Of a stretch of DNA of 64,000 nt, positions 1-11,601 are shown piece by piece. The notes under the pieces are model-generated. The model was not told the origin of the DNA. It did not search any database and worked only from the letters and a program-made list of their open reading frames with translations. Position 1 is the stretch's first letter; each line of letters starts with the position of its first letter. The position numbers and the translations under genes are program-made. The stretch spans positions 15,222,027-15,286,026 of the forward strand of contig JBBMOA010000017.1 in NCBI GenBank assembly GCA_037954235.1, read 5' to 3'. The stretch comes from Aulostomus chinensis (taxonomy: Eukaryota > Chordata > Actinopteri > Syngnathiformes > Aulostomidae).

Positions 1-1895
1 TTCAGCCTTTCTGTGTTTGCACCTTTAATTAAGGCCTGGGCATAAAAGAAGTGCCAGGGGCCAAAAGTTTACACAATGTGAGTACTTTCTTTTCTATATG
101 CGACCCAGTGGGTTCCGGGTTTCAATCCTTATTTCAGCCTGTCATGTGTTGTCATTTCATGTACTGTAGCCTGTAGCATGTTGCTGAAAGAGAACTAAAG
201 TTCACAAGCGTTATGTTATTAGTTTTCCCCCTTTTTCTGGTTGATGGAGAGGAAGCAGAGTGGCCCCGGAGCTGGCTGAGGAACAGAAAATAAACCAACC
301 AGGAATCCCTAGTTGGTAGCACCTTTACAAACACGCCTGTTACAAGTGTTTCCTGTTTACTTTGTAAAAGTGCATCGTTAAACTCCAGTATGTCACTAAC
401 AAATTGGTGATATCCTGTTAGAATGATCGCAAAGTGACACGATGGTCTGGAGATGATTGGCAGTATAATTCAGCGCACACACACACACACACACACTGGT
501 AGTTCTGTATGTTTGTTCTTTTGACTTGATTTTCTCTGTCTGAAGAGGATAAACACTCTCAGACATGGAAATGAATTTTCAGTCACTTATTCCACCATCT
601 GCCGTTGTGTGAAGCGTTCAAAGCTTCGGTTTAGTTTCTCCTGGATTCTGCGCTGTGACGACCCTGCAAATTTCCATCAAAACACACAAGTAATGTGGAG
701 AAGGCTGCCAATTTCTTAGCAGCGCTAGAGTTTGACCATAATTATCCAATTATAGAAACAATCAGTTATTCTACAATTCAGGATTTATTTTGATTTTGAC
801 TCCCATTTGAAGTCTAGGCATCCTTCAATCCGAGCAAAGACATCGAGACTTAGCTGATCACTTCTCAGTGACTTCTCTCCTTATGAGTGAATGAACAAAC
901 GATTGAATGAATGAGTCACGAGGAATGCGTTGGAAAATCAAGGCGGCTTGAAGAATTGAGCGGGGCGGTCGCTACAAGCCTTCATGAGTGTGCGGTCCAG
1001 TTTACAGCCTGAAAGTGCGAGAGATTTGCTCACCCATGTTGCCTGTTTTTCATTGATATTCATGATGCCTGAGACGGAGCCATTTACTCACTTTCTGTGC
1101 CAACTATGATCCACCCACCAGTTATGAAAATTTATGGGCATGTTTGGAGACCATGGAGACTTGTTATAATATCAGGGAGAACCAGAGGACCAAGCGTGTG
1201 TCCTCCTTTTCTGTTGAAATATCTATCCTGATTTATCCCGCTAGCCTGTTTGCTCACAGTGATGCACACCTCCGCAGTGGTAGGAGGACGGCTCACACCA
1301 ACACACACTTCAATCAAATGAAATACATTCTGCTTAGCATCCTTCTCCTCTAATTACAGGTGTGGCGATATCAGCGCTGCAGCTGTTCTTCACACATATT
1401 TGTTATATAAAAAAAAAAAGAAGAAGAAGAAAGATTGTCAGGAAAGAAGTTTCTAATTGTCTCTTGCAGTTTGTTCCATCAAATGTGGGTGACTGATGAT
1501 AAACTAGCTTTTCCTTGTTTAATTATCTCACGTCCTCAGAACACCTTTTGTAGCATAATGTAGCCAGCATCACATAACCAAGAATAAAAAAAGTATTTTG
1601 TGGTTAAAAAAAATGAATAAATAAAAAGGACAGCAAATTAAGAAGTTTGGGGAGTTTTTTTTTATCAGAAAATACTTCTGTCCTTCAGTCACTATCATGA
1701 ACTACAGTGTGCATATTGAATTTGTAAGAGGCCGTCGGTGTTGCGTTGCGGGATGTAGACACAGGGTCTCGTGGGGGTGGGGGGGTGGTTGGGTGGTGTT
1801 TGTGTGTTTGCATGTGTCACCTCCCACAAGGATGTGGAGTGTGCCTGCAGTAATGGTTTGGCATTTTCAGCTTCCCTCAGTCTTTTATCATGCAG

Positions 1896-1897
<2 letters not shown>
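1..1897. other. Non-coding stretch, no gene seen
   Basis: Both strands hold only short open frames without codon structure or recognisable motifs. A short CA repeat lies at 475-496 and small A-rich runs at 1389-1430 and 1590-1625. The rest is unique-looking AT-rich sequence with no splice-bounded exon that I would defend. Confidence 0.6.
475..496. repeat. CA microsatellite (short)
   Basis: About eleven uninterrupted CA units, with one cg at the left edge. Confidence 0.9.
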
Positions 1898-1975
<78 letters not shown>

Positions 1976-1998
1976 GCTGTACATACTGATACACAAAC

Positions 1999-2096
<98 letters not shown>

Positions 2097-2101
2097 TGTG
2101 C
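1898..2101. repeat. Compound microsatellite AC-CT-AT-TG
   Basis: An AC array (1898-1972, one C-to-G-type interruption near 1942) is followed after 28 bases by a CT array (2002-2029), a short AT run (2030-2039) and a TG array (2040-2100). The AC and TG arms are mutually complementary, so the block is an inverted repeat that could fold as a long hairpin. Open frames through it are His-Thr or Cys-Val repeats and are not genes. Confidence 0.95.
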
Positions 2102-3859
2102 ATGTAAACTGACCACACTGTGCGCGTTGTGTCGGGTGCACTTGTCTGAGTATGGATGTGAAAAGCTTCCAAAACAGAGAGAAGTGCTGAACAGAGAAGT
2201 GAAAAGGCCTTTAAGGGATGTGTCTTGTTCTCAGGCCATTAGCCTTCAGCCGGGGTGTTCGTCCACGGCTTCTCCTGTTGGGGGTCAATAGTTAATTAGA
2301 GCCCGATACAGGAGACGGGCGCCTCCATACTACCAGAGAGAAGAACCGTTCGCTCATTTACCTCAGCCTGAACTGCATCTTCTCTTTGAATTCTATTTTC
2401 TTTTTGATGGTTTATTATGATGATTCTGCTTCTCTTTTTCTCTCTCTCTCTTTTTTTTTTTTTAAATTGTAACTGGTAGCGTACAATCGCTCCAATTTTC
2501 ACACAGATTATGTTCGAATTAGACAATCTGGCACCTCGTGATTGAAAACAAGTCCAGGGTCAATTCAGGGAACATGTGGCCCGTATGTAGTGAGGCAGAA
2601 GCAATTCTCAACAGGTTCGCCAAATTCATTTCGAGGGCAAATTAAGCTCAAATCATGTTGATTGCAAACTAATTACCCTCAGTTGTTATCGTCCATTTTG
2701 AGGGCAGTCTCACAGAAAACATGTTCACTGACACAAACAAATTAACACAATATTGCGTGGTTGTGTTTTATATGTTAAAATTTCATGTCCTCACCACGGA
2801 GACGATGCAGATGTAAATCAAATACAGTCGTGCCAACAGTAAAGCAGCATCCCCCTCGTCTACCGCAGGGTCATTCGACCTTTTAGTGAAGGTCGAAACT
2901 CTTTCCCACGCCAGACAGAAGCCAGATGTTGCAGGTATAAGCATGTTTGTTTCTTTTTTTGCCAGTGAACAGTGTTTTTTTTTTTGCTCCCGAACAAACT
3001 TTGAAACCGTTCTCCTTTCCCGGTTGATTTCACTGCACTGTTTACGAGCCTTAACCTGACAAGTTTTTATCCTTTCCACGGCCATGGCAGGTTCATTTCA
3101 GATATTTGAAGTTGTGCCAAGTTGGCTCATCTGTTGGCTTTAAAACTCTCCTGACTGACTACTCCAGGGGTCAGACAAGCGTCAAGGTTGCTGTTGTGTT
3201 AAGGCTGTCACCACTTTTTTGTGGAGTTATAATATCCGAAGAAACGACAGACACAACTGCGCTGATGGGCTTTTTCTTTTCACACACACCGCCATCCATC
3301 CCCACACTCGGCAAGCAAAGTCAATCCAGCAACCCGAAAGCCCTTTCTGACTTGTCGCAGCAGATGCCACTGACATCGCCACCGGCGGTTCTGTTCTGTT
3401 TAACCTGAGCCAGCGAGTTTGAGTTATTTTCAGCCATCCTTAATGTTATGCTGTAATGCAATCCGAGCTTTTCCACGCCCGCGATTGTATCGAGAAGTCA
3501 ACTGTGAATACGTTCCATTAAATTCGTCTTCTCCGTCATCCCGATGGGTTCTGTGGGGTTTTCCATGAACCTACTCGGCCTCCCTACTGAGTTCAGCTTT
3601 ATTTATCTAGTGAACACGGGAAGACCTCGCGGGAAATAACAGCAATTAGACCTGTGGCTGTCAGAGCCTTTGATATTTACTTGTGATGATCTGCCCTCTG
3701 CATGTACTTTGTTTGATCGGCTCACAGCCTGCTGGCCGCTGTGTGTCAGAGGAAATTAAAGCCTTGTTTGCCTTATTTTTTTTCACAGAATTGACAGGAA
3801 AACAACATTTTCCTTCCAGGTTATCCTCTATTGGTTGTACTCCTGATGAATATCTTAGC

Positions 3860-3890
3860 CGCCGCCGCCGCCGCCGCCACCGCCACCGCT
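3860..3890. repeat. GCC triplet repeat
   Basis: Six GCC units followed by CAC/GCC variants in an otherwise AT-rich context. It would read as Arg, Ala or Pro repeats in the three forward frames, but no supporting exon surrounds it. Confidence 0.85.
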
Positions 3891-4035
3891 GACCACGGAG
3901 GATGCTGCGATGCCCTTTTGTTTGCATGCCACACATTCCGCTGCAACAAGGAACAAACATCTTTCATCTAATGATCTACTTTACATTGTTTTAATTAGGT
4001 GTATTTAAATAGCTCTGGGCAATAATTAGCTTGTG

Positions 4036-4066
4036 TTGTTGTTTTTGTTGTTGTTGTTGTTGTTGT
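4036..4066. repeat. GTT triplet repeat
   Basis: Run of GTT units with one T-rich interruption. Confidence 0.85.
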
Positions 4067-5339
4067 GTTTTCCTTCTGCAGTTTACTTGCATCCGCCAGG
4101 GTCCTGTGCCAAAACCGCATTAAAGAGATGCTTGTTGTTTCTTTCCACCCTTTATTTTTCTCATCTCTCTCTTCAGAGGGAGAACCTTTGGTAGCCGCAG
4201 ATCGCTTGCGTGACAACAAACAACCCACCGTGGGACAGGTGCATAATGAAAGAGTACAAATAGAGATTGAGAAGAGAGAGGGAGAGGGAGAGAGAGATGA
4301 AGTAGCAGTAGGGAGAGGAGGTGTAGATGTTTGCAGGGCAAATTCAAGATGGTGTTTGAAGTGCTCCAGGGTCTCTTCCCTTTATTGTCTCTCTTAATGA
4401 GCTTTTTATGTTCTTGTGTATTTTACGCACCATGTGACGGTTGCTGAACACCTCCTTCACGGCCTCCTGATGGATCTGTTTCTTTTTTATCCTGGCTATT
4501 CACGGCTGCATGTAAATTTAATTATAAGCATCTGGTTAGTGAAAAGGACTAATTAACAGAAAAGGGCAAGAACATCAGGTCAGAGGCATCCAGGCCCTGA
4601 CGTCGCCACTTCCATCCCAGAGGAAGAGATGACGCCGCTCGTCGTCGCTCTTCATGCTGGGATAGTTACAGTTATACCAATTTGTGAAAAGGCAAAATAG
4701 GATTAGAATCTTGAAACCTCTCTCTCTCTCTCTCTATCTCTCTCTTTATTTATTTATTTTTTAACTGTCACGGAAATTAAACTGATCTTCCTGGCAGAAT
4801 AAAAGCGAGAATTCAAAGGCTCAACTGGGCTTATGGAAAAACAAACACAGTCTCTAATTAGAGGAGAAGGGTGAATTCCGATTGGTGAGGTGAAAGCAGA
4901 GACACTCCAAAGAAAACACACGAAAAGTTTGCTTTCAAAGATTCTGTATGATTTCAAACGCTGCCTTTTCAGAGCCAGAAGCTGCTCCCTGGGCATGTTT
5001 TCCATCAAAATATTGCCTGTAATGATGCAGCCAGGTATCCCCACGGACTTCAAAATTAGAGACCTTTCCTGCACTTTCACTGCGCCGCAACTTCGAAGAA
5101 ACTCTCGGGTTATAAGGTTGCACTGCGTCTGGAAGAGTTGATTTTATTGTGTAAACCAAAAAAACGGACTTACAATGCAGACACATCGTCTGAGCAAAGG
5201 TTGATCCGCAAGCCTGATTAACACTAGTAGATATGCGGTTGGGGTGGGGGTAGGGGGTTGATGTCACTGGCCTGATGTTCTGTGCATGTTCCATAGGTTC
5301 CACATCGGTGGTTTTACCCAGAAGTGGTATTGTTGGAGG

Positions 5340-5665
5340 GTGCTAGGGTGAAACCACTTCACTGCATGTTTTAAGAGAAAGTTTAAAGCTTTATTCTTGA
5401 CTTTAGGCCTCACCTAGCTTTGCATTTGCTCTCTGCTGCAATTTTAATGCCCTCTTTAAATTTGTATGTTTTATTAAAGTGTTAGTTTGTTTTGTTGCCA
5501 TCTTATTTCACTGCCACCTCGTTTTATTCTTTTTGGAATTTCGGCTTTTTCACTTAATTATAATGTTTTTGCTTGTTTTTAAACATTCTTTTTTGTAATA
5601 GAACACTTTGAGCCGCAGGTTTTGAACGAAAGGTGCTACGCAATGTAAGTTTTATTCTTATTATA
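5340..5665 (+). mobile_element. Possible LINE 3' untranslated end (remnant)
   Basis: A T-rich stretch leads into a segment at about 5600-5645 (cactttgag ... gaaaggtgctacgcaa) that resembles the conserved 3' terminus of L2/CR1-like fish LINEs, in which a cactttg block and a gaaaggtgctat block precede a short simple-sequence tail. Here it is followed by T/A-rich sequence. No reverse-transcriptase coding remains beside it. The assignment rests on remembered family appearance, not on a search. Confidence 0.3.
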
Positions 5666-7118
5666 CACATTTCTGGACAGATGAAGAGAAATTATATGTA
5701 GTTCAATGTAAAGTTGTCTATTTTTCTTGAAACCTGTTATTCGACACTGAAGCCACTTGCTGACTTGTTTGGTTTTTGAGGCAAAAAGGTCAACCAGAAG
5801 AAAGTCTGAGCACAAAGAAGCTCCAGAACCTTCCGTTCTGCAGGTGGAAATACTTCCATCCATATATCCACTCTTCCTCACATCTTGTATACCGACCCAA
5901 GGACAGCAGTCCTAACAGATGTCCTAATCAAGCGTCAGCCCACTGAACGAGGTACTTTGACAACATGTGGATAATTCATTTTAGTTGAAACACTGACTAA
6001 TTTGGTGTTTTGTATTCGAAAGCTCACAAGAAGAACAAATGTGCTCCCGCTTTCTCTGATCCATGAAATAATCTACCATCTGACGTTTAAATGTCTCTTG
6101 GTTATGTGATGGAAAGCTTCTACATGCCCCATTTCTACAATTATTGCTGAATACAGCAATAACTTACAGATGTTTTGCTAGCAGCCAGAATGTCTTGAAC
6201 TTGTGACCTCATTTTTATCAGCATAAATCGGCTAATTAGTGGCTAACGTGAACATTAGCCCTTGCCTGTCTTCTTTTACCTCCAGGAGTCCCTGGAAGTA
6301 ATCGCCTGAGTCCAACAATAAGACCCTGCTGTACAATATGTCAAACTAGAATTGACTAAACGGGTGTGATGTTTTAATGAGGAGCAAAGATGTGGCTCTC
6401 TTACCTTAGAGGAGGACAGTGGTTTAATAGCGTCATAATGGAGGTCAATGCTGGTCTCCTGGTAGTTCCCTCTACTTCCCCAACCTGCTCTCCATGTCTG
6501 ATGTCTGTTTAGGAGATGAAGAGTGATGGTGGAAGAGAATGAAGCAGAAGACAACATGGAGGGACCTGGGAGGCCTTGTCTCATTTAGTGGTGTGGTCAC
6601 AAGGGGGAGTAGTGACTGACAGTAGAGGTGACTCGGCTGTCTGCTCGCCTGATTGCGGCACTGACTGACTCTCCCTCTCCTTCCATCTCTCTAACTACTC
6701 TAGTCCTCCTCTTCTTTCTCTCTCCTGTGACTGTCTGTCATCTAGGAGGAATGTTTAGTTTTAGTATCTACTGTACGTGATAATAGGTTCAGATGAAGGA
6801 GCAAGAAAAGGAACAAAGAGGAGACGCTGTTTCTTGTCTCTTCTCTGACAGGTCAAGTGCTTCGACTTGTTCAGGACATGTAGTTTTAGTTCTGCAGTTA
6901 TGTGGATTCTTTCAAGGAATTTGGCATTTCTGGGTTTGATTGACATCTGTGGGTGGACTTCCACATGTTAAGTTGAATCACAGGTTGAGGGAGAAGGGGA
7001 GAAGCGAGCACAACTCACTGCTGCAGACTGTGTGAGTGTTAGGACATGCTGCCTGTCAATGGGAGGTTATAGCATGGAGAGGAAATATGAACTGAAAAAA
7101 ACAAACATCTTGTAGAAA
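5666..7118. other. Non-coding stretch, nothing recognised
   Basis: No splice-bounded open frame, no long repeat and no RNA gene that I can see. Confidence 0.55.
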
Positions 7119-7576
7119 CAGAAGTGGAAAATAAAGTATTTGTCACAAGTGCAGTATTTGTATTTTAGGGGACTTTGTACTTTTACTTCACTAGATTTCA
7201 AAGGAAATATTGTATTTTCTACTCTCCCATATTGATCTGAACCCATCAGCTGCTAGTTGCCTTGAAGATTATGCATTCACAACATGATCGTATACTTTTA
7301 TATTAAACATAATCAGAGTAGCTGGAACACACATGACTTATCCATGACCTTCGGAGGTCAATAGGTCACGGATTAAACACTCCTATGCACAGGAATACAA
7401 AAATATCATGTAAAATGTGGACTTTTACTTCTGATTCTTAAGTAAACTTAATATTCCCATAGATCTCCACTACGTCATGTTTTGAATCGGGACATTAACT
7501 TTTACCAGAGTACTATTTTATCTGGGTATTTCTACTTGTACTTAAGTAAAGGAACTATGTACTTCTCCCACCACTG
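7119..7576. mobile_element. Decayed hAT-like non-autonomous element (CAGTGGTGG type)
   Basis: The right end is cccaccactg (7567-7576), the reverse complement of a CAGTGGTGGG terminus. The left end begins cagaagtgg, a degenerate version of the same terminus. The interior has repeated gtacttttacttc / tacttaagtaaagga words on both sides, the signature of a very common teleost non-autonomous DNA transposon. Flanking octamers tgtagaaa (7111-7118) and aatagaaa (7577-7584) agree at 6 of 8 positions, consistent with an old 8-bp hAT target duplication. No transposase coding. The boundaries are a best estimate. Confidence 0.5.
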
Positions 7577-8303
7577 AATAGAAAGAGACAACTGAAACAC
7601 CGTCTCGACCGCAATGTTCAGTTATGGACCTTTAAAAGTACCATAGAGAGGTTGAACGGGGTATTCATTCTTGTTCTGCGGTGTGATCTGTAACCCCACA
7701 AAAAATGGTTGGTCTTTAATGGCTCAGAACCTTCCTAAAAGGCTCTCTGAAACCGCTATGTGACCATGTTGGGTTTAGAATGCGTCGTTTGTCCCTATTG
7801 GGGTCGTTTCTGACCTCATCTGGCAACCTCATTATTAATGCAAGTGCATGAGTTGACGGCGATCGGTTGCCGTTGTTTATCTGACAACCTCATTTAACTA
7901 CTACTCATGATTGGCTGCCCTCACTGTCACTGAAAAGATGGTACTCCCACTTTCTCGGCTAGCTGTTGCCGGTGCTAAGTGTGACTGCTACTGTCAATTG
8001 ACAACATTCCATATCATACAACAACATTCGTAAGATAAGATACCCAGTAGCCATGGCCCAGTCGCGGATCCAGCCGTATATGCAGTGGCAGGGTGGCCGT
8101 CGGGACAACCGGGAGTTTTCCCGCTGGCCTGGCCCCTTGGTAGACTGCCTGGCTGGCGGGATTCCTTCCCCCTCAAGCCAGGCCAGGCCAGCTAGCGACA
8201 GACAGCGCAGATAAAACAAAGGTCTCAATTCTATCAAGGCCATTCATTCAATCAGTCTGCTCAGTCAGTCAGTGCTGCTGCTGCAGGCTCCAGTTTGTGT
8301 AGC

Positions 8304-8348
8304 GCGAGCGAGCGACACGAGAGAGCTGCACTCACTCGGCTCGCTCGC
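8304..8348. repeat. Perfect 10-bp inverted repeat in GC-rich patch
   Basis: Arms gcgagcgagc (8304-8313) and gctcgctcgc (8339-8348) are exact reverse complements around a 25-base spacer. It could form a small hairpin; function unknown. Confidence 0.8.
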
Positions 8349-8949
8349 ATAATCGCCCCCTCCCGAAATATGTCGAAGGGGCGTGTGTGAAAGGGGTGGG
8401 TTCAGTGTGTGCGAGTGTGTGTGGGGGGCACTGACTGAACTGTGTCGTAACACTTCAGCCAAAAATGCAATAGTCCATTTTCCTGCAGCGATTCAAAAAA
8501 GGGGAGATACTTCAAACAGAGGTTATGACACTGCCTCACACTTCGTGTGTATTCCCCACGACTGGGGACGTTGAATAAACACCAAAAACACGAAAACGAT
8601 GATTTTCATTCTGGGTGACCTTTAATCTGTTTTATCATATAGTTTTGATTTGTCGAGCTAGTTCCTGTTTTGTTTTGAAATCACTTCTCTCCTGTGTATT
8701 TGCCAGCTTCAAACTTCCTGCCCCCCTCTTTTAACCGAATCACCTGTGTCTCCTCTGTTGACGAGTCCTCGTCAGTCACAGCCCTGTTCCCGGAGTTTCT
8801 CCTCCGATGGGCTCCTTCCCTGCGCTCCTGCTGTCACACCTGTTCCTTGTTGTCTCATTAATTGAGTTTGTATTTCAGCAGCTCAGTTCGTAACGTTGTT
8901 AACCTTGCGATGTCTTCATCAGTGGTCTCTTATTGTATTTACTTTGTTA

Positions 8950-8978
8950 AAAGAAAGAAAGAAAGAAAGAGAAAAAAA
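8950..8978. repeat. GAAA tetranucleotide repeat with A-rich end
   Basis: Several aaag/gaaa units followed by a poly(A) stretch. Confidence 0.85.
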
Positions 8979-9950
8979 AAATCCTACCTCCCTGTTGTTT
9001 TTTCAAATCCCCGACTGAAACTAAGGCTAATAGACGGTCAAATCCTTCTTTTATGTGACGCATGAAAATCTCTCAGATTTTTGCTGAAGTGTTATAATTT
9101 GAGGTACTTTCACATGTACCTCGTCTAGTTCGCACTGATGCAGTTTTCTGCATTGTACTGTAGCAGCAGTGGACTAAACAAGTGAATGTTGCAGAGATGG
9201 TCTAGCAAACAAACTCTGGTGTGGTTTCACTGTGGGGAGAATGTGATCAAACCTTTGCCTGACCCTACTGTTATCGGTGCTCAGCAAGTTTGAGCCAAAA
9301 GGGCTCCCGTAACCAGGTATTCTTTTTACTTTTGGAGGCATCTAAGCTGTAGCGTAAAAGAAGTAGAAGATAGTTGTGGGCACACGGGACCTGACTGTCT
9401 TGCTCCTGCACCAGGCACATCTGGTCCATACACAAACTTCCTAAAAAACAAAACAACACTTTTCACAGGGAAAAGAATGGAGAAACGTCAGGGAGACTCA
9501 CAAAGAAGGGAATCAGATCAACACAATAACAGAATAGAAATCAAGACAATTCAGAATAACAGAAACTATTTGGTACTATTAGATAATAAATGTATGCAAA
9601 GGTGCTTCATCTACAGTGACAAAAATACTTTGATTTGAAATGTTTTTGAGATTAGTGTCTAACTGAATGGTATCTCTCCATCTGGTGTTCATGGGTACCA
9701 ACCACCACCTCAACCTGACCCCTGATACGGATTTTGTCACGTTATAATAACAATAAACCTCCATCCATTGTACGAGGAAACTGGATTTTCATGTGTGAAA
9801 ATGTCCTGAACTTCCATTAGGTGCCACACCAGGAGGGGTTGGACAGAAACCAGTTAAAAAGCGTCTGTTATTTTTAAAAATTTTTTTTACTGGTCCTGTC
9901 CTCATAAAATAAATGATTAAAAATGTTTTTGTGGAATGGGATTTAACATC

Positions 9951-10195
9951 AGGAGCGGCATGGCTCAGAGGTAGAGCGGCCAACTAGCAACCCGAGCATT
10001 GCTGGTTTGATCCTCACTTCCTCCAGTGACCATGTGGAAGTATCCTTGAGCAAGATGCTGAACCCCTAATTGCTCCTGATGGCCCTGTGACGGACTGGTG
10101 ATCTGTCCAGGGTGAACCCCGCCTCTCACACAGTGTCACCTGGGATAGGCTCCACCCCCTCGACCCTTAACGCATAAGCGGAATAGAAAATGGAT
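9951..10195 (+). mobile_element. tRNA-derived composite SINE, full length (head type B)
   Basis: A tRNA-like head contains a perfect RNA polymerase III A box (TGGCTCAGAGG, 9961-9971) and a B-box-like GGTTTGATCC (10004-10013). A central part (ccttgagcaagatgctgaaccc, 10040-10065) leads to a 3' tail (10081-10195) that is nearly the same as the tail of the other SINE family in this window. Target duplications gggatttaacatc (9938-9950) and gggatgtaacatc (10196-10208) match at 12 of 13 positions and define the ends. The tail ends in an atggatggg run. Transcribed by Pol III and mobilised by a partner LINE; it codes for no protein. Confidence 0.85.
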
Positions 10196-11527
10196 GGGAT
10201 GTAACATCGTTTTGATTCTCGCTAAGACAACACACCTTAGCTTGGCAGTCGATCTTCTAAATGACTGATAAAAGCAACATTTGTGTCTTTGGATTGTTGA
10301 GAAGAAACTGAGTTACATTAAGCCTTTTTTCTTAGGTAAACAGAAGAAGAGGCCTGAAAAAGCAGGCACGAGGGGCAGAGTGAGGAAACGAAGGGGTGGT
10401 GGGTGGCAGTGGGGGCATAAACAAGTTGGGTCTGGCTGAGCGAGCAAGCTAATTAACTTGAAAAACTATAAACATGTAAATTGCAATTTGCTAGCGTGAG
10501 CATCTAATTAAAGCCGCTGGAATGTTAAGGACCAAATTGAATTTGCTTAAGAAAGGGAGAAATATATGATTTTACCATATTGTCACGTATCGATCGCCGA
10601 CAGTGGCCTTCGTCACAGCTGTGGAGAGGGAAAGAAAGAGAGAGAGAACCAGGAGAGAGGTGACACGGAGAGGTTTAGAAATCTACGGTGAACTTGCAAA
10701 GAAAATGTGACAGCCTGACGAGGGACAGAGAGGGCGATCGGGCCTCCTTCTTCTCCAGAACAGTTTGGAGAAGTGTATGAAATTTAAAAAATGGCTGAGA
10801 TCTGCTACAAATCCTCCATGATCCTCCACGGTCCGAGGTTTAATTCTGTTAGCTTAATTGATGCATTATACGTTTGATACTGAGGTTTAATTACGGTGCG
10901 TACAAAATAGTTTATCTCCCTCTATCATGTCCTGTGGGCACATTAGTGTGTGTGGAAAGAACTAAGCGTGTGAATGAATGCAGGTAAATAAAAATATAAC
11001 CCTCATGCATCAGTTGCTAAGCCGCTACTTTTAAAAGCTACATTCCTATTTCTGAAACTGGAGGTGTGTGAAAAAAAAAAAAACCCTTAGGGGGAAGCTA
11101 GCCAGCTACTACACACTATTTAATTTGAACTGTTTTTATTTTATAGCATGAACAGCTCTGAATATTTCGACTCTCGTTATGCGAGACGGGTTCAGGCAGG
11201 CTGTGGATTGTAGATTTTTATTTTTTTTATGGAAGTAATAAACAATAATTACAAGCTCGCCAGTAACAGACAGATCAGTCCGATTGGGCGCCGCAGCTTC
11301 CTCCGCTGTGATGTTAGATCCATAATGAGGGGGATTCTGCTGTGACAAAAAGGTGAGATTTTTGTGGCTTTGCATAAATTGACATCTCTAAAGCTTTTCC
11401 TTTGTTACCTCTCATTTACGCTCCTCATTGTCTCTCTATGTGTGAAACAGGATCTATCTACAAATGTAATGCGTTTAACAGCTTGAACCCCTCCCTCCAC
11501 CACCACTGCATTTCCTTAATTTTCTCC

Positions 11528-11528
11528 T

Positions 11529-11570
<42 letters not shown>

Positions 11571-11601
11571 ACACTCACACACACACACACACACACACAC
11601 A
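11528..11601. repeat. Compound CT / CA microsatellite
   Basis: CT array (about 11530-11566) followed by a CA array (about 11570-11601) with a short mixed junction. Confidence 0.9.

Larger units (their letters stand above)
2102..5339. other. Non-coding stretch with possible conserved regulatory blocks
   Basis: No credible exon. It contains a GCC/CAC triplet run (3860-3890), a GTT triplet run (4036-4065), a purine-rich patch (4262-4318) and CT repeats (4719-4744). Three segments (about 2520-2720, 3960-4035 and 4495-4575) are rich in TAAT/ATTA cores embedded in complex, non-repetitive sequence, the usual look of vertebrate developmental enhancers. Conservation cannot be tested here, so this is only a visual impression. 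Confidence 0.5.
7585..9937. other. Non-coding stretch with a GC-rich patch
   Basis: The only unusual part is a GC-rich, CpG-containing patch at about 8050-8430 (repeated ggcctggcc / gccaggcca words and a GCGAGCGAGC inverted repeat). A GAAA microsatellite lies at 8950-8977. No gene recognised; open frames across the patch on either strand lack family resemblance. Confidence 0.5.

Noticed and set aside
1695..2172. Several open frames of 70-136 codons through the dinucleotide repeats
   Set aside because: They translate to HT/CV or SL/RE repeats caused by the AC, CT and TG arrays; no gene evidence.
7959..8243. 94-codon minus-strand frame over the GC-rich patch
   Set aside because: GC-rich frames avoid stops by composition; no motif was recognised.
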